Origin: Symsagittifera roscoffensis
Lineage: Eukaryota; Xenacoelomorpha; Acoela; Convolutidae
Direction of reading: 5' to 3'
Length of the DNA: 64,000 bases
Assembly (NCBI RefSeq): GCF_963678635.1
Contig: NC_087066.1
Location: 58,174,312 to 58,238,311 of the forward strand
Shown here piece after piece: positions 21,401 to 29,760 of the stretch. Numbering within the stretch: the first letter of the stretch is position 1; the number at the start of each line of letters is the position of its first letter. Below the pieces are notes generated by a model. It had not been told where the DNA came from. It did not search any database and saw only the letters and a list, made by a program, of their open reading frames with translations. The position numbers were made by a program, and so were the translations under genes.

Positions 21401-23283
21401 GAGACATGAAGGTGGCTAGATTTGTCTCGGCCGCCAATGAAGTGGCGATTGGAGGGTTCTGGAGAGAGCACGCCAAAGGCGAATTGAAGACTAGGAGGGA
21501 TTACGAGATTCTCAAGTTCTTGAGTCCTTGCTGGGAGAAGGAGTTCTTGGCAGGAATATTCGGTACCACGGCGACTATCTTTGGAGCCTTCGTGCAGGAG
21601 ATACTGGGCATGCCCATCAGCCTGCTCTTGGCCCTGTATTTGGTCTACCCCAGATACTTGTTCAACATGGGCCCAGCATACATGTTTAGTCGAGGCGTGG
21701 AGACACTTCGAGTTGATGGGTACCTGGCACTAGTACTCTTGACCCATGGGGAATTGGTGTCGGTTCATCGATTAATGGAATATGGAGAGCCTCTGTCTAT
21801 GGGGAGAGTCCACACGAGCATTGAAACCAGCTCCTACAAGTGTGCCGCAGGGTTGAAGACGTTGCTAGTACAATACCTCATGATGCAAGATCGGCACATG
21901 ACGGGTGAAGATGAGAATCCAACTTCGAGAGAAGAATGGAAGAAGACGAACAGAGGGATGCCTCTGCTGACGGACCTATGCCTGGCAATGAGGTCGGACC
22001 CAATGGGGATAATCCGGGGCCTAGAGGAGGTGGTGACCTGCATTTATGGTCCAGCAGTGACGTACGCGTTCCCAGACCCCCTGGTGACAACGTATCGTCA
22101 CTCTGTAACGCACTTGAGTCTTATCAGTATACTGGATGGGACGGCGTTAAATTGGTGTCAGCAGGAGGTGCTCAGAGGGCGAATGAGCAACACGGTACTC
22201 TTTGGAAAGGTGAAAGATGCCGAGCTAATAGTGTACAACTTCAGGGGGCAAATGCAATGTAGAATGGGAGGCAAGCGAGAGGGTCCCATCGAAATGTATC
22301 CCAAATTCTGGAACTTGAACCCATTGACGGCAGACGGACGAGAAATCTTGAGAATTCCTGCCTGGAAGGAGTGCTTCGCATTGGTGAAGAGGGAGCTGGA
22401 GACCATAATAGAGAAAGAAATCCTCCCAGCCACCATGCCTGAGTTCCCAATAGTCAGGAGGATGACCTTAGGAATGAATAGTCCCTTGGTAGTTCCCTCC
22501 ATAATGGCGAGGATGACGACGGAGGAAATGCAGAAGGATTTCACTGATGGCTGGGACCCCCTGTTCATCGGCTACACGGCGGCGGTCTACTTCCATACCA
22601 GCGAGACGAAGGTAAATTCGTGGACGACGCAAGCGAAAAAGAGTAGAGGTTCGCAGCCCCCAGGATATGAGGTGCGGAAGGTCTTGAGAACTCTAGAGAA
22701 GGAGGGACTTGAGAACATGTTACCCATATGGGATGATGGCAGGATGATCGTGATGGAGGGGCACGTCGCATTGGTGGACGACATGAAATTTGCCACGAGA
22801 AAATATAAGGCACCCTATGGCTTGGAACAGGTGGAAATAAGACAGGAGGGAACAGAACTAGATGCAGCAGGTCAACTGCATGTAGCACTGACGGAATACA
22901 AAAAGCTGGATCCTACGACACCATCACCACTGTCAGTGGACACGCCTGGAGACAAGAGGAGTGGACCCGTCGAGGACCGATTTCAGAAAATTCTCGAGAG
23001 AAGGAGACATGAGTCAGAAGAAGAGAGTATGGATGAAACTCTCAGTGAAGCCGGTGAAGACATGGAAGTGGGGAATACGCCTGAACCAGGGCCATCAGGG
23101 GAGGAGCTCACCACTCAAGAGCTGTTGAAAGACTTGAGCGAGGAGAATTGGGCAGATACGGCCACCCCACCCCTGAATCCGTCCCCCCGGAAGAATCTGG
23201 AATTGCCATTGGCAAGTGAAACCTTCAATATGGGGATGATACTCTTGAGAGGGAAAGGGGGGCTTGAGCGTGGATCCGGGTGA
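18328..23283 (+). CDS. E2 ORF3b: tandem SGNH-hydrolase-like protein (1578 aa from first ATG)
   Basis: The frame is open from 18328 and its first ATG is 18547. Numbering is from that ATG. A strong coiled coil spans 18421 to about residue 40 (repeated RDQ/LDRE blocks). SGNH-like domain 1 (about 218-400) has block I G224-D225-S226, a glycine block SFAGAAT, and block III G273-T-N275-D276. Block V is DGILFD at 369, where the usual catalytic His is Leu372. Domain 2 (about 640-800) is more degenerate: GSD at 650-652, SLPGAD, and GMND at 700-703. The last ~700 residues, including a hydrophobic stretch around LLLALYLVYPRYLF, are unassigned. The tail is acidic. SGNH enzymes are esterases/lipases; activity here is doubtful given the changed residues. 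An env role is possible from position, but no signal peptide or furin site is visible. Confidence 0.75.
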   Translation, partial: DPQARARVGCHRCHERNRRPRHIRILGVPKKELEKTQKERNKANLDRDQAKLDREKVQLERDQAVNERDQALRLLEMQKAEHQQELRVRENAANRDQLRSELDRIEQRQRELDAQKGARPKERVVTSSRPESRMEVDEAPRARAWFNLDREAREHMSEGLEVWIPNDATSSLRSLETQPIRPLMDVELPGYTPTSTSSDSQVSGGSSRLKELGEILRQKSRESSARPELPPTWREQPVRSVVISSYKKNTEGRYHRHNRLDWSAEQKARRDCFHDAAWVQYLAPPRVPEGAVHLIVGDSLVRVLTRIRSHWQTGILSFAGAATPQMLATLDMLGMTKVYTVTLMVGTNDVSRGEARKITRLHDKVSCLLEELRIQMDPILLTICTVPYNMMFDQHALEMNEKVRNLNKVIRDIHRKSVLPVRLLDVAERMEKEGFPEDTSNDGILFDRPRGAEWLNDVFQEHINALEADLLETAQFTLGPPPNPPFLASRALSGRLGPRVDTRDSSRSSQTRLQSATPMESEEVTSSTPPSSAISSVVVAESKREKKSMETARLRYPEKVKELDLESLECRRELAETLGVERVSHEDLNGHHCVDWLKAHEAHFSRAKLMETTDLTGIPTKAIMGPINYRPLKLLGSPGLIAEPPKYRTSIARIRLATPAQLKVVDKLLNPGGTGLPDAAYEGSKLAKDPRYGKPCGSTQLAKTLAVYDRADPAAARVVIVAGSDFERTSPKLFWPETLIYSLPGADLNQMLTLVVAIKSEMPCEPELLLFAGMNDHLHAMGLLEQLKGDEIPTSRKIWEAIQALFAAMNEVQENVVSRFGSKTKVVFTTSPGYANMPPALQFVYAVLILIAEGNEWRILMAAPNRELEPSNLRLRKSELAAAWADISHALRGFYGLADILIVLDEVLLLEISNFARQLKFSPVIGDDHPAISKLTASLWFRSMDVKITNSTSKSRGPSNERRNVAETEKQLESMKYRLTQENGWWPFLTPRLENATNKTREEAPPLVKQVWSFLEKQLELAETRDMKVARFVSAANEVAIGGFWREHAKGELKTRRDYEILKFLSPCWEKEFLAGIFGTTATIFGAFVQEILGMPISLLLALYLVYPRYLFNMGPAYMFSRGVETLRVDGYLALVLLTHGELVSVHRLMEYGEPLSMGRVHTSIETSSYKCAAGLKTLLVQYLMMQDRHMTGEDENPTSREEWKKTNRGMPLLTDLCLAMRSDPMGIIRGLEEVVTCIYGPAVTYAFPDPLVTTYRHSVTHLSLISILDGTALNWCQQEVLRGRMSNTVLFGKVKDAELIVYNFRGQMQCRMGGKREGPIEMYPKFWNLNPLTADGREILRIPAWKECFALVKRELETIIEKEILPATMPEFPIVRRMTLGMNSPLVVPSIMARMTTEEMQKDFTDGWDPLFIGYTAAVYFHTSETKVNSWTTQAKKSRGSQPPGYEVRKVLRTLEKEGLENMLPIWDDGRMIVMEGHVALVDDMKFATRKYKAPYGLEQVEIRQEGTELDAAGQLHVALTEYKKLDPTTPSPLSVDTPGDKRSGPVEDRFQKILERRRHESEEESMDETLSEAGEDMEVGNTPEPGPSGEELTTQELLKDLSEENWADTATPPLNPSPRKNLELPLASETFNMGMILLRGKGGLERGSG

Positions 23284-23646
23284 AACTTGGATTCACGAAA
23301 AAGAAGTTTTAACAAAGCAAATATTGTTATTAATTTACTATATTTGTTATATAAATCAAAATGCTGCATGACAATTTCCTGATTGAGTAGGACAAAAGAA
23401 ATTTTAAATGATTGGCTTGGAAAGCAAGAATTCAAAGGTGCAGGTGTGTGCAGATTTTGATTGCTGTTTAGCGATAGTGTGAAAATTTTACATGGCTGTG
23501 AATTTTGGGGTGTAGATAAGCTTAAGTCTGCTGCAAACTTCTGTAAATGACCACTGGCACTGTATCTTGAGTAACACTCGGTTTTCTGGGACTCACTGGC
23601 AGAAGACAGCACGCGATGAGGACATCGATCTCGAGTCCGGGGAGTA
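23284..23646 (+). other. E2 3' spacer before LTR
   Basis: This is AT-rich and non-coding. A polypurine tract is expected just before 23647. The sequence there (GAGTCCGGGGAGTA) is only moderately purine-rich. A better purine run (GAGAGGGAAAGGGG) lies at 23246-23260, inside the end of ORF3b. Confidence 0.5.
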
Positions 23647-24547
23647 TGTGCCAGTCGGTCATATTCGGAAGTTTGACCTTGAGAGAAGCAAAAAACACTT
23701 GATTTTGGAGTGAAATTTAATTTTTCAAAATTTCGAATGGAACCTGTCATGCACGATTTTCTCGCGATAACTGAAAATCAGAAAAGAGAAGTCAGAACGA
23801 TCGAGTGACAATCGCGGGAAAGTTGCTAGAAAAATCAGTGGGAAATTGCTATTCGCAATTTCAGTAGCAATAATAATCGAGAGTAGAGCTGTCCCATCTG
23901 AAACAGAGACGAGCGCATTCCCACGAACTGGATTGTTGTGACTGGAGTACTATTATTAAATGGACCAGAGTGAACCTTCGGTGGAAAGGTGGACAGCTGG
24001 AGTGTCCCAATGGTTCACGAGAACTCGCAGTCTAGAGTACAAACTTGTTCTTGTTATTAAAACTGACTAACATTAAACTCATTTTAGTTACTTTATTGAT
24101 TCTTGAGTTGCTTACCGACTTATTTACTTCCTGGTTCTTGAGCGTGCTACAATGTGAGTACTAATTTAAATTTCTAGAGTGTGTTTTATAATTGTTATGT
24201 TGAGGTAAGGCGAGTTTTAGGTTGATCCATCTGAAATGGATCAAAGTTCCACTGTCTAATAAAAAGTAACTTAACGGATTGTTCCAACCCGGTTTTTAAC
24301 GGTGTTCATGTATTTTGGGTATCTAGAGACCTGAGTATGGGGACGTTATTAATTCTAGAGTGGGGGGATATTTTAGTAGCCTTTAAGCTGTAACGGGTCG
24401 TAGTCTCATGTCACAAGCGAACCGAATTGGCTCCGACTGATTTGAGGTACAAAAACACAAGAGATAGTGTCCCTGACTCTTGAGCCAATGGTTATAGGGC
24501 CTATTTTTCTTAAGCCTCATGTGTGACTGCAGTAGACGAATGTTACA
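23647..24547 (+). repeat. E2 3' LTR (901 bp)
   Basis: It is a direct repeat of 5272-6175, with about five substitutions and a 3-bp deletion (TTTAGTAGCC against TTTAGTAGTAGCC). It ends TGTTACA at 24547. Confidence 0.93.
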
Positions 24548-24824
24548 TTCGCAACGGCCTTGCAACTATTGTAGCAGCACAATAGTTGCAACTCGGAACG
24601 TTCTCTGTAATTCGTTGTCGTTTTCTTTAATTTCGATTTCCGTTCTGTTCGCAATCACAGATAAAGTTGTTCTGTTTTTCTTAGTTCTTTTTGCTAAAAT
24701 GGCCGTTTCTGACGTTTCTCAGAAATGTTACGTCATCACTTCGAAAATTTAAAATTTTAAAATACGGGAATATCCTGACCTTCACCGTTCTGCTAATCAT
24801 CCGAATAACGTCGTTAATCCTTCA
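24548..24824 (-). repeat. Probable remaining (U3) part of E1 LTR, split off by E2
   Basis: On the minus strand this stretch resembles the first ~270 nt of the E2 LTR in composition and in scattered blocks (a TATTCGG near its start, GATGACGT near TGATGAC, and an ATTGC/GCAAT inverted-repeat region). Joined to 4714-5271 it would make an LTR of about 835 bp, close to E2's 901. The proposed outer end is TGAAGG at 24824. The similarity is weak and judged by eye. Confidence 0.45.
24560..24591. repeat. Perfect 13-bp hairpin
   Basis: TTGCAACTATTGT (24560-24572), a 6-nt loop AGCAGC, and its exact complement (24579-24591). It lies just outside E2's right end, in the putative E1 U3 region. Confidence 0.85.
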
Positions 24825-24830
24825 AAATCA

Positions 24831-25577
24831 TTAACTCGGAAGGTTCACTGCTAAAATTTCGAAGTCTGCAGAGATTGCATTTTGTCCATTCTGGTCGAAT
24901 GTCACATCTTGGCAATGCTTAGACAACAATTTTTGATAGTTATCAGTTGAAAATGGAGCTATTTTGTCATCCGAAGCAGCAAGCCTTATTCCTCCTTTTA
25001 CATTTCCTTCATCGAGCTTACTACTTATTAATTTTATTCTCTGCTCGAGGTCACTCAGAGGCGGGCTTGAAACTTGGGGATGGGGTTTTGGAAGTGACAC
25101 GTCATTTGCTCGAATTTTTTTATTTATCAAAGAACTCATGCTTGTGGTCTGTTTGCGTCCACTGTTTTTCGGTTGCTCCAAAAAACACAAGAACGACGTT
25201 AAAAAAATTAGCCATTTTGTAACATCTTCTACATTGTAGGCGATGTCATTTATTTTGTCCGACAGACTTTCCGCTAAGGGAACACGCGAGTCTTTTGGTA
25301 CTCTCTTGAGTACTCGGACATTTGAGATGGCTGTATTAATATAATTGTCTAGCACTAAATCATTACCTATTAATGCTTTATTAACAGATTTTACATCAAC
25401 GCATAAAGGACACTGAAACCATTGGGTTTTCTTAGAGTCGCTAAGAGAAATATTTACACAACTGATATGATACCAACTAGAACAACAATCACATCTAATC
25501 CAATTTATCAGTCCTGAAGGTTTTAAGCAATCTTTGCTTGTACACTCTTTGTTGTTTTCCTCATCTTGACGCAGCAT
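24831..25577 (-). CDS. PHD-finger protein, probably ORF1 of a LINE
   Basis: The product is 248 aa. An N-terminal PHD-type zinc finger is complete: C12, C17, C29, C32, H37, C40, C56, C59, with W53 before the last pair. A region rich in Ser/Lys and a weak coiled coil follow (LSDLEQRIKLISSKLDEG). PHD fingers followed by coiled coil are known in ORF1 proteins of some CR1/L2-like non-LTR retrotransposons, and no intron or paralogous host gene is evident, so a LINE ORF1 is the best guess. The stop falls about 7 nt before the proposed outer end of the E1 LTR, so the ORF may have been cut short by that insertion. A host chromatin reader cannot be excluded. Confidence 0.5.
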   Translation of the reverse strand: MLRQDEENNKECTSKDCLKPSGLINWIRCDCCSSWYHISCVNISLSDSKKTQWFQCPLCVDVKSVNKALIGNDLVLDNYINTAISNVRVLKRVPKDSRVPLAESLSDKINDIAYNVEDVTKWLIFLTSFLCFLEQPKNSGRKQTTSMSSLINKKIRANDVSLPKPHPQVSSPPLSDLEQRIKLISSKLDEGNVKGGIRLAASDDKIAPFSTDNYQKLLSKHCQDVTFDQNGQNAISADFEILAVNLPS

Positions 25578-26664
25578 AAAGGTAAAAAAAGGATGAAGAA
25601 ATTTTTGCTAAAAAGTAAATTTCAAACGTTTTCGCAACTATGTGCATCGTCAGGATTTTTACAATAAACTACTCTAAATGACGATAAAACATCAATTTAC
25701 AAATGTTATTTACAATAAATCACATACAATTTGGTTCTAAACCATCATGATAAAAAATTAGCCAATCACAGTTGACCTCTAAATTACTATTAAGATTAAA
25801 ATACTTTTAACCTCTAAAATTAATTAAACATTAGCTATAGATTTTGACTGGACTTTAGGGGACTGAACTAACCCATGATAAGCGGTTAGTGGGGATTTTA
25901 CAAATCAGCTAATAAAAAAAAAACTATCCAAGGTTTAAAGAGTTTAAAGGCATTCTTAAAATCTATAGTTTTAAAAGAACAGTGCATGGGGTTTTGGAAT
26001 CGTTTGCTTTGATTGTATCTATTGCTTTGATTTTGTTTGAATTTACAATTTTATTGCATTCGCACTTATTTGTTGAATTAAAGGCAACCCATGGAAATGT
26101 TTTTCCGTCCCGGTTATTCAAAGCGTTATATGAAACAATATTTTTATTGTCTCAATACATAAAAAGATGTCAGCTAGTTTGAAACATGATTACAATTCAA
26201 AATTAAATCACGTAAATTCAAACTGTTAAATTGTCCAATATCAGTTTTTTTGAAATATTATTAACTAGCTTAAGCGATAGTGGCCCTGCGCCTTATAAAA
26301 GGATGGTTTGTTTAGCATGTTAGGACTTTGATATTTCGTATGTGTCCGTGAGTAAGGGTGATTCCGATTCGTTGAGCTGTTATGCATGCGATTATTGAAG
26401 CCCTGGACATTTTTAGGTCTAGGTAAGTTATTCAAATAATCTACATGAGTTGAAATCAAACAATTAAGCAATATTATTATAGATGTTGCTAAGAGCTGTT
26501 GTCCAATTGTATCTATTGCTTTGATTGGCTCGCAACAGAATAAGTAGTGAAAGATAAGAGTTTTATGATTATGGTAGTGTTCGTTTTTTCCTAGGCAGCG
26601 TTAGATTTGAATAATTAAATTAGTAATTGTTTTAATTTTGTTTGCTTGTTATTCAAAGATAACT
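25578..26664. other. Intergenic DNA between PHD ORF and PSMF1
   Basis: AT-rich. The phrase TTGTATCTATTGCTTTGATT occurs twice (about 26012 and 26505). No gene is supported. The promoter of PSMF1 should lie at its right end, but no TATA box can be assigned. Confidence 0.4.
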
Positions 26665-27474
26665 ATGACAAGCTCGTCAGAGGATTCTGATAAATTTCCT
26701 GGCGGATACCAATTCTTTTTTACGGATGAACTGATCACAACATGTGACGAAGCTGAGTTGATAGTTGCTTTATTTCATTTCTTTTGTGTTACTGAAGGAT
26801 TCAAAATGAATGGAAAAACTACGTTGCCTGATAATTGGAAAGAAATTAAGGAGCCATATATATTAAAGTATGATTCGCATAATGGAAAGCCGACAAATTT
26901 GGAATGTAAAATACTCAAAGTAGGCGAAAACAGCTTGATGTTTCATACTTCGCTGAACGAAAGCGTCAATTCAGCTGAGGTAAAAATAACGCAAGTGCTT
27001 AATCCATCACGTTGCTCAGCTGACAATTTATTCATGAGTCTGAATATTTTGAAGGAGAGTTTTTCCAACCTTTTGAAGACAGAAACGAAAGCAACGTCAA
27101 TCGGAACAAATACAGACAAATCACAGAATCCCGATCAGAATTCTGAAGCCCACAGACCGCCATTTCTGCTTGGCGCGCAACCAATTCAACCTTCTGTTGG
27201 AGTTTATCCAGTTGATTACGGGAGGGCAGATTTGTATCCAATGGTGCCACCTGGTCCTGGAGGAATGATTTTTCCAATGCCCCAGCGAGGGATGCATCCG
27301 TCTAATATTGGACCATATGGACCAGAATTTGGCCGAATACCACATGGCTCGGTACCTCCTGGTGCGAGGTTTGATCCTTTTAGCGGAGGACAAGACCCTA
27401 CTCGTTTCGGACCCGAACCCGATCATATGCGAATGCCGGGGAGCAATAGGAGTAACTTTGATAGGTTTATTTAA
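26665..27474 (+). CDS. PSMF1: Proteasome inhibitor PI31-like protein
   Basis: PI31 binds the 20S proteasome and modulates its activity and assembly in cytosol and nucleus. The 269-aa product (ATG 26665, A at -3) has an N-terminal FP-type domain (about 1-150) with DELITTCDEAELIVALFHFF and DNWKE. The C-terminal half is the diagnostic proline/glycine-rich tail: GRADLYPM, GPGGMIF, PPGARFDPF, then GPEPDHMRMPG. The end is SNFDRFI, so the canonical extreme C-terminal hydrophobic-Tyr-X motif is not obvious. Length matches the family (about 270 aa). The gene is intronless here, so a functional retrocopy is possible. A decayed copy of its 3' end lies at 32087-32560. Confidence 0.85.
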   Translation: MTSSSEDSDKFPGGYQFFFTDELITTCDEAELIVALFHFFCVTEGFKMNGKTTLPDNWKEIKEPYILKYDSHNGKPTNLECKILKVGENSLMFHTSLNESVNSAEVKITQVLNPSRCSADNLFMSLNILKESFSNLLKTETKATSIGTNTDKSQNPDQNSEAHRPPFLLGAQPIQPSVGVYPVDYGRADLYPMVPPGPGGMIFPMPQRGMHPSNIGPYGPEFGRIPHGSVPPGARFDPFSGGQDPTRFGPEPDHMRMPGSNRSNFDRFI

Positions 27475-28860
27475 AATTAGAGTAATTTAAATGAGTATTA
27501 TGCCTTTTTAATTTTAAAGCTGTATTTGAGTATAAATCTACATTTGTTGATGTTCCGATCAATATCTTAATTAGACATGGGAGAGCATGTAAAGTGAATT
27601 CGGGTTGATCAACTAACGACACAAGTGTTATTTGACGGGGTGATTTTTTAAATGTCAATGAACGGCAATTATTTCGGACGTGTTCGTTTTGTTTCAGGAA
27701 AAACGTCCAAGTATTTGATCCCGCTCAAATTTCATTTTTCGCGGTCTGACGTTTGATTACTTTTTTCAATATTCAACTGCGATTAATGAAAAGAGTAAAG
27801 TTAAGCTCTCCAATTATAAAATGCCGCTCAAAACTTGAAAAAATTTTAGTTTCGAAAATTTGTTATACCCTTGCGATAAGCAAGGTAATTGCAATCGAGT
27901 ACGAGGCTGTTTTCCCGCAAACAACTGTGTTCCCAGGACTCATCTCTGCCATATTTCATAATGTACTCAAGTTTCTTAGCGTTCCCGGGCAACTTAGCCT
28001 GGAGGTAACTAATATGCCGGGGACGATAAAGGCTTTGGGTTCGAATCTGACCAGGACCTGTTTTTTTTTTCAAACGGGAGATGTTCTGTTTCAAATAAAA
28101 ATTGTCGGCCAATCATTTGTCTGCTTATCTTTTATCGGCTTAGTTGTCACATTTTGGAATTGTTTTTTATTTGCTGCGCGCATGTTGATTTTAGTTTTTG
28201 ATTTACATCTGCAGTTTGCATAAATAATGCCAAATTTTACGAAAAGGTCACCAGAGCAGTTTAATTGGTCAAAACCACAGCATTTTAGATTAATTATTTT
28301 TTCGTAAACCGTTTTTACTTAGAAAATCTGTGAGACACTAAAATCCGACGTCGATATGGGCAGTTTTATGTGAATTAACTTCGTTCAGATTCGTTGATCT
28401 AAAAGATTTTGCCAACAATTTTGCCTCAACTATAATTTTACTTACCTTGACTTTGTAATTCATTCTTTGTTTTTTTGTTTCGCTAAAAATATCTCGGCCC
28501 AAACTGTTTTTGCCTATTTTTCATTGGCTTAATGACCTAATTCTGGGTAGTTTCAGGGGAAACACGATTTTAACTCTTCCTTCCACACTTTTCAAGTCGG
28601 TTGTATCTTGTATGTTTAACAATCGGTTTGTTGAAATTTCATTTTTTCATTTTGGAAAATTTTTTCACATTCGCAATTTTTTTTGTGTCTCACAAACTTC
28701 TACTGAGTCTCAAACAAAGGGTATCAATTGAAAAACCACCCGCTCCCATGTGTGCCTGCATACTCTCCTAGAATCTTTTTTACTCGACGCCTCTGCCTAC
28801 GGCCTTCGAAAATGTGTGGGGGATTATTTGACCCATATTTTGATTTTTCGTTTGCTCGAA
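27475..28860. other. PSMF1 3' flank and AT-rich non-coding DNA
   Basis: 27475-27845 is PSMF1 3' flank and is duplicated in diverged form at 32150-32540. At 27867-27900 there is a CCTTGC-GATA-GCAAGG hairpin followed by AATTGCAATCG, with relatives at 43998 and 49922. No gene is supported. Confidence 0.6.
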
Positions 28861-29760
28861 AACCACCGCTCTCAAATAGGTTTTTTTTTTGGTTTCAAGG
28901 AATATAACTGTTTTGATAAGCTTCCCTGGTAAGCTTTGATAAATTTTTTGATGTTTGACCCTTTGGTAATTCTTTCCGACTTTTCTCGAAACCAAACTTT
29001 TCAAATCTGATTTTGTGGGTTCAAGAGGGATAATGAGTAATGGGAAGCTCCTCTGAATTAGCGGATACGGGCAAAAATTTTCACACTAGAAGTCATCGCC
29101 CTCTGAAAAGTCAATTTTTAAAATTTTTTAAACCGTTTTATAAACTTTTCGAGTATTCTCATAAACTACCCTGCTAAATCTGAAGTTTTGGGTTCAATCG
29201 AATGTACAGGTTGAGTAAATTCCTTCTGCATAAGGGGATAGGGTTAATTTTTCACATAAAAAGCTTTGAATCTCGCAAATGTCAAATTTTTGATTTGCTG
29301 ACCGTTTTGTGGGTTTTTCTCGCTAGTTATCATGCCAAATCAGGTATCATAGGTGTAATTGAATGAACAGGTTGTTAAAAACCAATTTTTTAATTGACTA
29401 TGCCCTGTTTGTTTTAGAAAACTGTTATGGCCTGCAAACAAGTCAAAATTTTGAACCTTTGACAGTTTTTTGGAAATTTATTGGCTTTACGCGAAAACTA
29501 CCGGGCATGTTTTTAGGTTGTGTTCAATCGCGCTGCCGGTTTTCAAAATCTTCTCTGCTTAAAGGGACATAACCTGCTTTTTTTGCAGAGAAACGTTTTG
29601 GATTTTGGAAAGTTTGATTGTTTTTTAAAACTTTTGAACGTTTTTTTAGAAACAAACTGAATGTTCTTAAAATTGCCACAATCAATTCTGGTCAAAAGTT
29701 CATTTGAACTGGTTGCGATAATTGATTAAGCAGAAGTGGCTACTCCTCAATTTTTTATAG
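28860..29760 (+). repeat. Degenerate ~180-bp tandem repeats
   Basis: About five diverged units recur roughly every 180 bp. Each carries the order: TTTTCTCG-AAACTA, a 'CTGATTTTGGGTTCAATCGAAT' type core, GAACAGGTTG, 'CTCTGCATAAGCGGATA' type, TTTTTCACA, 'AAGTTATGGCCCTC' type. Further units of the same family occur at 31200-31570, 33480-34220, 34990-35440 and in the duplicated copies at 36660-38830. They are non-coding. Confidence 0.75.

Larger units (their letters stand above)
5272..24547 (+). mobile_element. E2: giant (19.3 kb) Ty3/gypsy-type LTR retrotransposon
   Basis: The order is LTR (5272-6175), leader with tandem repeats (6176-8697), gag (8698-11217), pol (11091-17471), non-coding spacer (17472-17972), third gene in two frames (17973-23283), spacer (23284-23646) and LTR (23647-24547). 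Both LTRs begin TGTGCCAGT and end GTTACA. By eye they differ at about five bases plus a 3-bp indel (TAG at about 6004), roughly 99.4% identity, so the insertion is recent. The enzyme order protease-RT-RNaseH-integrase places it in Ty3/gypsy (Metaviridae-like). No target-site duplication is visible: the 5 bases before are TGTTC and the 5 after are TTCGC. Confidence 0.93.

Noticed and set aside
18328-23283. Third ORF as a classical retroviral envelope protein
   Set aside because: No signal peptide, furin-type cleavage site or C-terminal membrane anchor could be seen. The SGNH motifs and coiled coil argue for a different protein, although the gene sits in the env position.
27753-28223. 156-codon plus-strand ORF downstream of PSMF1
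   Set aside because: It overlaps a dispersed hairpin repeat that also occurs at 43998 without an ORF, and no protein features are visible.
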